DNA of 5,206 bases. It comes from Rhodoferax sp. GTDB taxonomy: Bacteria > Pseudomonadota > Gammaproteobacteria > Burkholderiales > Burkholderiaceae_C. The first letter of the stretch is position 1. Each line of letters starts with the position of its first letter. Shown piece by piece: positions 1 to 5,206 of the stretch. The translations under genes were made by a program, and so were the position numbers. The notes beneath the pieces are model-generated. The model did not search any database. It was not told the origin of the DNA and saw only the letters and a program-made list of their open reading frames with translations. The stretch covers positions 1-5,206 of the forward strand of contig JADGRK010000198.1 of the NCBI GenBank assembly GCA_017880985.1, given 5' to 3'.

Positions 1-66
1 GTACTAACCCTGAAACTGGCCAAGCAGGTGCCCGTGAGCAAGGTCACGGAACTGGTCATCAACTGA
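1..66 (+). CDS. 3' end of an unidentified protein gene (partial)
   Basis: Frame 1 is open from the window edge to a TGA at 64-66 and gives 21 residues ending in VSKVTELVIN. About 17 of the 21 sense codons end in G or C, as in the genes to the right, so it looks like real coding sequence rather than chance. The peptide is too short to identify. It has a faint resemblance to the leucine/alanine-rich C-terminal part of RsmI-type 16S rRNA methyltransferases (a leucine pair, then PVSK and another leucine). It stops earlier than those proteins usually do, so I do not assign it. The gene converges on tsaD, and the two stop codons are separated by a gap containing an imperfect palindrome. Confidence 0.55.
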   Translation, partial: VLTLKLAKQVPVSKVTELVIN

Positions 67-84
67 TTCCCCGGACGAACCCAA

Positions 85-186
85 ATTCGTCATTGCGATT
101 GCTGCGGTGCCTCGCAGAAGCTGACGCGGCGCGGCAATCTATATGCGTTGATGTGGATTGCCTTGCTCCTTTCCAATGACCAGAAT
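85..186. repeat. Degenerate palindromic repeat in convergent intergenic gap
   Basis: The gap between the convergent stop codons contains nested inverted arms. GTCATTG at 89-95 pairs with CAATGAC at 174-180. ATTC at 85-88 pairs with GAAT at 183-186 across a two-base bulge. GGCAATC at 133-139 pairs with GATTGCC at 156-162 around a 16-base loop. The order CGTCATTGCGA ... GGCAATC ... GGATTGCC ... CAATGAC matches, in decayed form, a short dispersed palindrome recalled from many proteobacterial intergenic regions. The region between outer and inner arms (96-132 against 163-173) is unequal in length, so the element looks eroded or partly deleted. No T-run follows either arm, so a role as a bidirectional terminator is only inferred from its position. 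Confidence 0.6.
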
Positions 187-205
187 GTGACGTCTGGTGA
201 CCCAT

Positions 206-1261
206 TTAAAGCATATCCAGCGGCCAGCGTGGTTTGACGTCAAACGCATAGACCATGCTGGCGCTTTGCACGCCCGACTGTAGCCGCATAGCCGCAGCCA
301 GGGCAATCATCGCGCCGTTGTCGGTACACAAATGCAGCTCGGGGTAATGCACCCGGACCTCCCGCTTGGCGCACTCAGCATTGAGTTGCTCACGCAGACT
401 CCGGTTGGCGCCCACGCCACCGGCCACCACCAGGCGCTTGAGCTGGGTTTGTCTCAAAGCTGCCAGCGACTTCTTCACCAACACCTCCACAATGGCCGCC
501 TGGGTCGATGCTGCCAAATCCGCCAGCACTGTCGGCGCCAGCGCCTCCACCACACAGCCCTGCGCTGTGGCCAATTTTTTGGCTTGCATCATCACCGCTG
601 TTTTCAACCCGGCAAATGAAAAATCAAGGTTGTCACTGTGGAGCAGCGGTCGTGGCAGCTTGAAGGCCGTGGCGTCACCCACCTGCGCCAGCTTGGCCAG
701 TGCCGGGCCACCCGGATAACCCAGCCCCAGCAGCTTGGCCGACTTGTCAAACGCTTCACCGGCTGCATCATCAATCGTCTCGCCCAAAATCTGATAGCGC
801 CCTACCCCATCGACCCGCATCAGTTGCGTGTGGCCACCCGATACCAGCAGCGCGACAAACGGAAACTCGGGCGGATCGGCGCTTAAAAAGGGCGACAGCA
901 AATGCCCCTCCAGGTGATGCACACCCAGCACCGGTTTGTGCAGCGCCGCCCCCAGCGCGCAGGCCACACCGGCACCTACCAGCAAGGCACCTGCCAGCCC
1001 CGGCCCACGGGTAAACGCCACGACATCGACATCCTGCAAACTGCGCCCGGACTCCTGCAACACCTGCTGGGTCAGTGGCAAGACCCGGCGAATATGGTCG
1101 CGGCTGGCCAGTTCGGGCACCACACCGCCATAAGCCTGATGCATCTCAATCTGGCTGTAAAGCGCATGCGCCAGCAGCACCGGCAAAGCGCTGCCGCACA
1201 CTTCAACCAGTGCCACACCGGTTTCGTCGCACGAAGACTCAATCCCCAGCACTTTCAGCAT
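206..1261 (-). CDS. tsaD: tRNA N6-adenosine threonylcarbamoyltransferase TsaD
   Basis: TsaD transfers the threonylcarbamoyl group of threonylcarbamoyl-AMP to A37 of tRNAs that read ANN codons, giving t6A. It acts in the cytoplasm with TsaB and TsaE. The 351-residue product has the Kae1/TsaD hallmarks, numbered from the chosen start: the N-terminal LGIESSCDET phosphate-binding segment, the metal-binding pattern HHLEGH (His116 and His120), the SGGHTQL strand-loop around residue 143, the nucleotide-binding VAGGVGANRSL segment near 280, and the CTDNGAMIA motif with the metal ligand Asp314. The length is slightly above the roughly 337 residues of the E. coli protein. The frame extends upstream to an ATG at 1270 and a TTG at 1279. 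I prefer 1261 because it gives MLKVLGIESSCDET, the usual family N terminus; the GGGG at 1274-1277 is a weak ribosome-binding candidate, so 1270 remains possible. The gene starts 25 bp after the ppdK stop, suggesting co-transcription. Confidence 0.96.
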   Translation of the reverse strand: MLKVLGIESSCDETGVALVEVCGSALPVLLAHALYSQIEMHQAYGGVVPELASRDHIRRVLPLTQQVLQESGRSLQDVDVVAFTRGPGLAGALLVGAGVACALGAALHKPVLGVHHLEGHLLSPFLSADPPEFPFVALLVSGGHTQLMRVDGVGRYQILGETIDDAAGEAFDKSAKLLGLGYPGGPALAKLAQVGDATAFKLPRPLLHSDNLDFSFAGLKTAVMMQAKKLATAQGCVVEALAPTVLADLAASTQAAIVEVLVKKSLAALRQTQLKRLVVAGGVGANRSLREQLNAECAKREVRVHYPELHLCTDNGAMIALAAAMRLQSGVQSASMVYAFDVKPRWPLDML

Positions 1262-1286
1262 ATTGCCCATCAACCCCAAAAATGAA

Positions 1287-4082
1287 TCAAACCGGTTCCC
1301 GGTACTGATCTTCCAGCAACTTGGCTTGGGCTGCCGCTAGCCGTGCAATCGGCACGCGCGGGCCCGAGCACGACACATAGTTGAGTTTGATGTGATGGCA
1401 AAAACGGATCGAACTGGGGTCTCCACCATGTTCGCCGCAGATGCCCACTTTCAAGTCCGGGTTGGTTTCGCGGCCCCGCTGCACGGCCATTTTCATCAAT
1501 TGCCCGACGCCCTTGATGTCGAGCACTTCAAACGGGTTGTCTTCGAGGATGCCGGTCTCGTTGTAGAACGGCAGGAACTTGTTTTCTGCGTCCTCGCGGC
1601 TGAAGGAGAAGGTGGCCTGGCTCAGGTCATTGGTGCCGAAGGAGAAAAACTCGGCAATCTCTGCCATGCGCCCGGCGCGCATGCAGGCGCGCACCACTTC
1701 GACCATCGAACCAAACTTGAACTGCACATCAATGCCATGGGTGGCGCGCACTTCCTGACGGATGCGCTGCACGTAGCTGTGGATGCGCTTGAGCTCTTCC
1801 ACGGTGGCCACTTGCGGCACCATGATCTCAGGGTAGATCTCAATGCCCTCTTTGGCGCACTGGGCGGCGGCTTCCAGAATCGCGCGGATCTGCATTGAAT
1901 AGATTTCCGGGTAGGTAATGCCCAGGCGTACGCCACGGTGACCCAGCATCGGGTTGACTTCGGCCAGGGCACGCACCTTTTTCAGGATCTTTTCTTTTTT
2001 GGCGATGACGTCAACTTCCATATGTGACTTCTTGAAGGTGCCCAGCGCCGCCATCAAAGGGGTCAGACCATCGGCATATTGCTGATAGAGCTTGGGGTTG
2101 AGCAGCTTGAGGGTTTCAGGAAAATCTTCCAGACCATTGATGGTGTCGCGCAATTGGTGCAGGTTGGCGATCTCGAGCTCGAGCTGGGCGGCAGTGGGTA
2201 AAAATTCATGCATCGGGGGGTCGAGCAAGCGCACTGTCACCGGTAGCCCCTTCATGGCTTTGAAAATGCCTTTGAAGTCTGAGCGCTGAATTGGCAACAG
2301 CCGATTCAGCGCCGATTGGCGTTCTTCCAGCGTCTCGGCCAGGATCATTTCCTGCACGATGGGCAGGCGGTCGGTGGCGTTGAACATGCGCTCGGTCCGG
2401 ACCAGGCCAATCCCCATGGCGCCAAATTCACGCGCTCGCTGGGCATCAGTCGGAATGTCGGCGTTGGCCATGACCCGTAGCACCGCCACTTCGTCGGCCC
2501 ACGTTAACAGCGTGTTCATTTCCTCGGAAAATTCGGCCTCGACGGTCGGTATTTCGCCCGCGTAGACATGGCCGGTACCGCCGTCGATGGTGATGACATC
2601 ACCTTCGCGCAGCGTGGTGTCGCCCACCCTGGCGCTGCGCTGCTGATCGTTGATGACAATCTGCTCGCAGCCCGAAACACAGGGTTTGCCCATGCTGCGC
2701 GCCACCACTGCTGCGTGCGAGGTCTTGCCGCCACGGCTGGTCAAAATGCCCTGCGCCTGGAAAAAGCCGTGAATGTCATCAGGCCGGGTTTCTTCGCGCA
2801 CCAGGATGATCTTTTCACCGGCACGCCCGCGCGTTTCGGCGGTATCGGCGTCAAACACAATTTTCCCGGAGGCCGCGCCGGGCGAGGCCGACAGCCCTTG
2901 CGCCAGCGATTTAGCGTGAAAATTGGGGGCCAGTTGCGGCACCAATAACTGCTCCAGCATGGCCGGCTCGGTGCGCAACAACGCGCGCTCCTTGGTGATC
3001 AACCCCTCATGAAACATCTCGACCGAGGTCCGCACCATGGCGCGCGCGTTCATCTTGCCGTTGCGAGTTTGCAGGCAGTACAGAATGCCCTTCTCGATGG
3101 TGAATTCAAAATCCTGCACTTCATGGTAGTGCGACTCCAGCCGACTGCGCAGTGTGATCAACTGGCGGTGAATCTCGGGCATTTCCTGTTCCATCTCGGC
3201 GATCGCCTTGGGGGTGCGAATGCCCGCCACCACGTCCTCGCCCTGGGCGTTAACCAGATATTCACCATAAATTACGTTTTCACCGGTGCCGGGGTTGCGC
3301 GTAAAGCCGACGCCGGTGCCCGAGTCATTGCCCATGTTGCCGAACACCATGGTGCAAATGCTCACTGCCGTGCCATTGGCCTGGTCCTTGGTGATGCGGA
3401 ACTGCTTGCGATAATCCACCGCGCGTTTGCCCATCCAGGAGCGAAACACCGCACCCACTGCAATTTCGAGTTGCACAAACGGGTCTTGCGGAAACGGCTG
3501 GCCGGTCTGGCGTTGCACAATGGCCAGGAACTCAGCCGAGAGCTCCTTGAGATGCTCGCTACTCAAGTCCACGTCCTGCGGTGCACCATATTTGCGCTTG
3601 ATGGCGACCATGCATTCGTCAAAATGTTCATCGTTGATATTGAGCGCAATCTTGCCAAAGAGTTGGACAAAGCGGCGATAGGCATCGTAAGCAAAACGGG
3701 CGTTGCCGGTTTGTGCAATCAGACCTTTGAGCGAAACCTCGTTGAGACCGAGGTTGAGGATGGTGTCCATCATGCCTGGCATCGACATCGCCGCGCCCGA
3801 GCGCACCGAGACCAGCAGCGGCTTTTTGCCATTGCCAAAGCCTTTGCCGGTTATCTTTTCCAGCGCCGCCATGTGAGTTCTGATTTCATTCATCAGCCCA
3901 TCGGGCAACTGATTCTTTTCCAGATAGGCATTGCAGGCATCGGTACTGGCAGTAAAGCCAGGTGGCACGTTCAGGCCAATTTGCGTCATCTCGCACAGAT
4001 TGGCGCCTTTGCCGCCAAGCAGCATTTTGTTTTTACCATCGCCCTGTTCAAACGCGTAAACGTACTTTTTGCCTTTAGTCAT
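1287..4082 (-). CDS. ppdK: Pyruvate, phosphate dikinase (PPDK)
   Basis: This cytoplasmic enzyme reversibly converts pyruvate, ATP and phosphate to PEP, AMP and pyrophosphate, serving gluconeogenesis or pyrophosphate-linked glycolysis. Three domains are visible. The ATP-binding region spans roughly residues 1-350, with GGKGANLCEM at 23-32, SVRSGAAMSMPGMMDT from 92, and Glu326, Gln338 and Arg340 in EFTIE and QTRNGK. The swivelling phosphohistidine domain is at about 390-515, with GGKTSHAAVVARSMG and catalytic His456. The PEP/pyruvate barrel is at about 525-920, with Arg562, Arg618 in VRLLDPP, Glu795 in GSMVEV, Asn818-Asp819 in FGTNDL, and Cys882 in ICGEHGG. All residues equivalent to the known Clostridium symbiosum active site are present, so it should be active. 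Thr454, two residues before the histidine, is the position that PPDK regulatory proteins phosphorylate in relatives. At 931 residues it is longer than the roughly 875-residue classical form, mainly from extra sequence between residues 631 and 706. His is replaced by Arg565 in the RTEHMF-type motif. The start is supported by AGGAAG just upstream. Confidence 0.98.
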   Translation of the reverse strand: MTKGKKYVYAFEQGDGKNKMLLGGKGANLCEMTQIGLNVPPGFTASTDACNAYLEKNQLPDGLMNEIRTHMAALEKITGKGFGNGKKPLLVSVRSGAAMSMPGMMDTILNLGLNEVSLKGLIAQTGNARFAYDAYRRFVQLFGKIALNINDEHFDECMVAIKRKYGAPQDVDLSSEHLKELSAEFLAIVQRQTGQPFPQDPFVQLEIAVGAVFRSWMGKRAVDYRKQFRITKDQANGTAVSICTMVFGNMGNDSGTGVGFTRNPGTGENVIYGEYLVNAQGEDVVAGIRTPKAIAEMEQEMPEIHRQLITLRSRLESHYHEVQDFEFTIEKGILYCLQTRNGKMNARAMVRTSVEMFHEGLITKERALLRTEPAMLEQLLVPQLAPNFHAKSLAQGLSASPGAASGKIVFDADTAETRGRAGEKIILVREETRPDDIHGFFQAQGILTSRGGKTSHAAVVARSMGKPCVSGCEQIVINDQQRSARVGDTTLREGDVITIDGGTGHVYAGEIPTVEAEFSEEMNTLLTWADEVAVLRVMANADIPTDAQRAREFGAMGIGLVRTERMFNATDRLPIVQEMILAETLEERQSALNRLLPIQRSDFKGIFKAMKGLPVTVRLLDPPMHEFLPTAAQLELEIANLHQLRDTINGLEDFPETLKLLNPKLYQQYADGLTPLMAALGTFKKSHMEVDVIAKKEKILKKVRALAEVNPMLGHRGVRLGITYPEIYSMQIRAILEAAAQCAKEGIEIYPEIMVPQVATVEELKRIHSYVQRIRQEVRATHGIDVQFKFGSMVEVVRACMRAGRMAEIAEFFSFGTNDLSQATFSFSREDAENKFLPFYNETGILEDNPFEVLDIKGVGQLMKMAVQRGRETNPDLKVGICGEHGGDPSSIRFCHHIKLNYVSCSGPRVPIARLAAAQAKLLEDQYREPV

Positions 4083-4086
4083 GATT

Positions 4087-4092
4087 CTTCCT
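4087..4092 (-). promoter_or_regulatory. Ribosome binding site of ppdK
   Basis: Read on the minus strand, AGGAAG lies four bases before the ATG at 4082-4080, with its AGGA core six bases away. This is a good Shine-Dalgarno match and supports the annotated ppdK start. It is clearly stronger than anything in front of tsaD or the efflux gene. Confidence 0.75.
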
Positions 4093-4213
4093 GTATAAAA
4101 TATTGCTCACGTTTTCAATATCCGGCTGCGTCCAATTATGCTTGCACCGATCTAATGGCTGATCCGCAATCACCCCCAACTCGCACAAACAAGCACAAAA
4201 TTGGCCTCAAGCC

Positions 4214-4244
4214 CTTACTGAATAAGCACAATATGCTATACAAT
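4214..4244 (+). promoter_or_regulatory. Candidate sigma70-type promoter for the RND efflux gene
   Basis: A TGC followed by TATACA at 4234-4242 looks like an extended -10 element. The overlapping TACAAT at 4239-4244 matches TATAAT at five of six bases. Seventeen bases upstream of TATACA is CTTACT at 4214-4219, a weak -35 box with three of six matches. An extended -10 can compensate for a poor -35. The predicted start near 4249 would give a leader of roughly 55 bases to the ATG at 4305 or 105 bases to the ATG at 4353. This is a motif call only. Confidence 0.4.
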
Positions 4245-4256
4245 AAATAGCAATAT
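4231..4256. promoter_or_regulatory. Inverted repeat overlapping the promoter, possible operator
   Basis: ATATGCTAT at 4231-4239 is repeated in inverted orientation as ATAGCAATAT at 4247-4256, with one extra base in the right arm and a seven-base spacer. It covers the proposed -10 box and start point of the efflux gene. RND adaptor genes are commonly controlled by TetR-family repressors binding such palindromes over the promoter, so an operator is plausible. The arms are AT-rich and imperfect, so chance symmetry cannot be excluded, and no regulator gene is present in the window. Confidence 0.35.
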
Positions 4257-4352
4257 AGACACCCATTCCCGTACCCCCGCCGGCGTTGCTGATCTTCAGC
4301 GAAAATGCAAACTGCCCGCGCCCAGCGTTCATTACTATTTTTCAGACAAGCC

Positions 4353-5206
4353 ATGCCAATACCCCTGACCCCGACCTTTGCCTTCAACGGCGCCCCTTGG
4401 TCACGCCCATCGCGCTGGCCGCCGACCCTGCCGGCGCTGGGCTTGTTTGCCCTGCTGGCCGCCTGTGGCCAAGGTAGTGCACCAGCGGCGGGTCCTGGTG
4501 GGTCAGGCGCTGCCAGGCCACCGCCCGTCGAGGTGGGCGTGGTCACCGTCAGGCCGGGTGATGTGGGACTGATCACCGAGCTGCCCGGGCGGCTGGAAGC
4601 TTCGCGCGTGGCGCAGGTACGTGCGCGCGCCGCAGGCATTGTGCAAAAGCGCCTGTTTGCTGAGGGTAGCAACGTGACGCCCGGGCAAGCGCTGTTTCAG
4701 ATTGATGCCAGCCCTTATGAAGCCATACTGGCCAGTGCCCAGGCCTCGGTGGCCAAGGCGGAGGCCAACCTGATGCAGGCCAGCGCGCAGGCCGAGCGCT
4801 TCAAGCCGCTGATCGAGGCCAACGCCATCAGCCAGCAGGAATTTGTCAACGCGCAAGCGGCACAGAAGCTGGCCGAAGCCGATGTGGCGGTGGCCCGCGC
4901 CGCCGTACAAAGCGCGCGCATCAACCTAGGCTACGCCTCCATTACCGCGCCAATTGGCGGCCGCATTGGCCGAGCGCTGGTGACTGAAGGTGCCTTGGTG
5001 GGTCAGGGTGAAGCCACACCGATGGCCGTGATCCAGCAAATTGACCCGCTGTATGTCAACTTTACGCAATCCGCCGCTGAGGTCATGACTATGCGTCGTG
5101 CCATGGCAAGCGGGCAGCTCAAACGTGCCGGCGCTCAGGCCGCCAGCGTGCGCGTGCTGCTGGACGACGGCACCGAGTACCCCCGGGCCGGCAAACTGCT
5201 GTTCTC
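4353..5206 (+). CDS. RND efflux periplasmic adaptor lipoprotein, AcrA/MexA type (5' part)
   Basis: This is the membrane-fusion subunit that links an inner-membrane RND pump to an outer-membrane channel for drug or solvent export. The first 284 residues are visible and the frame is open at the window end; E. coli AcrA has about 397, so roughly the last 110 are missing. Residues 1-37 form a lipoprotein signal peptide with two arginines, a hydrophobic stretch and the lipobox LAAC, placing the lipidated cysteine at 38. A flexible Gly/Ala/Pro linker follows, then VGVVTVRPGD and ITELPGRLEASR (about 61-85) as in AcrA. Next come the first lipoyl half (about 86-120, with FAEGSNVTPGQALFQID), an alanine-rich alpha-hairpin (about 121-190), the second lipoyl half (INLGYASITAPIGGRIG, then TEGALV) and the beta-barrel start (IQQIDPLYVNFTQS). 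The start is uncertain: ATG at 4353 gives a normal-looking signal peptide, while an in-frame ATG at 4305 adds 16 residues. Neither has a good Shine-Dalgarno sequence. The pump gene is expected downstream. Confidence 0.93.
   Translation, partial: MPIPLTPTFAFNGAPWSRPSRWPPTLPALGLFALLAACGQGSAPAAGPGGSGAARPPPVEVGVVTVRPGDVGLITELPGRLEASRVAQVRARAAGIVQKRLFAEGSNVTPGQALFQIDASPYEAILASAQASVAKAEANLMQASAQAERFKPLIEANAISQQEFVNAQAAQKLAEADVAVARAAVQSARINLGYASITAPIGGRIGRALVTEGALVGQGEATPMAVIQQIDPLYVNFTQSAAEVMTMRRAMASGQLKRAGAQAASVRVLLDDGTEYPRAGKLLF

Larger units (their letters stand above)
4083..4352. promoter_or_regulatory. Divergent intergenic control region between ppdK and the RND adaptor gene
   Basis: These 270 bp separate two genes that point away from each other, so both sets of promoters should lie here. 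The middle, about 4183-4260, is visibly richer in A and T than the flanking genes. It holds a candidate plus-strand promoter, an inverted repeat over it, and three copies of GCACAA (4183-4188, 4193-4198, 4226-4231). For ppdK I see only a weak minus-strand candidate: CATAAT as a -10 box (complement of 4135-4140) with no good -35 box, which would give a leader of about 45 bases. No open frame here looks like a real gene. Confidence 0.6.

Noticed and set aside
1..66. Assignment of the left partial gene to rsmI
   Set aside because: Only a loose match over about 18 residues, with an early stop relative to the family; not enough to name it.
3..176. Open reading frame in frame 3 running from the window edge to a TGA at 174-176
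   Set aside because: Its codons lack the third-position GC preference seen in frame 1 over the same bases, and most of it lies inside the palindromic repeat.
332..1285. Several overlapping plus-strand open frames opposite tsaD
   Set aside because: They compete with one another, are low in complexity (Gln, His, Arg, Pro) and lie opposite a gene with every TsaD motif.
1392..1898. 168-codon plus-strand open frame antisense to the 3' part of ppdK
   Set aside because: It is complementary to conserved PPDK active-site sequence, and its composition (many His, Ala, Gly) reflects that constraint.
4087..4116. TTGAAA and TATACA on the minus strand as a ppdK promoter
   Set aside because: The spacing is 15 bases, and transcription would begin within or after the ribosome-binding site, leaving no usable leader.
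3009..4250. 413-codon plus-strand open frame antisense to the 5' half of ppdK
   Set aside because: It lies almost entirely opposite the well-supported ppdK gene, and its His/Ala/Arg-rich translation is typical of the antisense of a GC-rich gene. It shows no recognisable domain and runs into the intergenic region without a plausible gene boundary.
4136..4910. Two minus-strand open frames (178 and 135 codons) opposite the efflux adaptor gene
   Set aside because: The plus-strand frame aligns continuously with AcrA from lipobox to beta-barrel, so these are shadows. One of them also crosses the divergent promoter region.
1..5206. tRNA or rRNA genes, CRISPR arrays, riboswitches, transposases or integrase attachment sites
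   Set aside because: Almost all of the window is accounted for by protein genes, and the two intergenic gaps (139 and 270 bp) show no cloverleaf, repeat-spacer pattern or known riboswitch core that I can recognise.

Overview
The window carries three recognisable protein genes and the tail of a fourth. Everything points to a Gram-negative betaproteobacterium, most likely a member of the Burkholderiales such as the Comamonadaceae (Rhodoferax-like). The coding DNA is GC-rich with strong GC preference at third codon positions. The proteins read like betaproteobacterial versions of TsaD, pyruvate phosphate dikinase and an AcrA-type lipoprotein. A decayed palindrome resembles a short dispersed repeat found in many proteobacterial genomes. 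The genus assignment is inference from general resemblance, not a database match.

Layout from left to right: (1) bases 1-66 are the 3' end of a plus-strand gene that I cannot identify with confidence. (2) Bases 67-205 are a convergent intergenic gap filled largely by an imperfect palindromic repeat, which may also serve as a terminator for the genes on both sides. (3) tsaD, minus strand, encodes the tRNA t6A-synthesis enzyme. (4) ppdK, minus strand, lies 25 bp upstream of the preferred tsaD start and encodes a 931-residue pyruvate phosphate dikinase with all key catalytic residues. It has an apparent insertion of about 45-50 residues in its PEP/pyruvate domain. (5) Bases 4083-4352 are a divergent, partly AT-rich regulatory region with an inverted repeat over a candidate promoter. 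(6) From 4353 to the window end runs the 5' part of a plus-strand gene for an RND efflux periplasmic adaptor lipoprotein (AcrA/MexA type), cut off by the window edge.

ppdK and tsaD are closely spaced and co-oriented, so they are probably co-transcribed with ppdK first, although their products have no direct biochemical link: one interconverts pyruvate and PEP, the other modifies ANN-decoding tRNAs. The RND adaptor would normally be followed by an inner-membrane RND pump gene and often an outer-membrane channel gene, both outside this window. No TetR-type repressor gene lies next to it here; the divergent neighbour is ppdK instead. I found no RNA gene, CRISPR array, insertion sequence or clear sign of a new system. 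The points most worth checking are the PPDK insertion, the divergent control region and the palindromic repeat.
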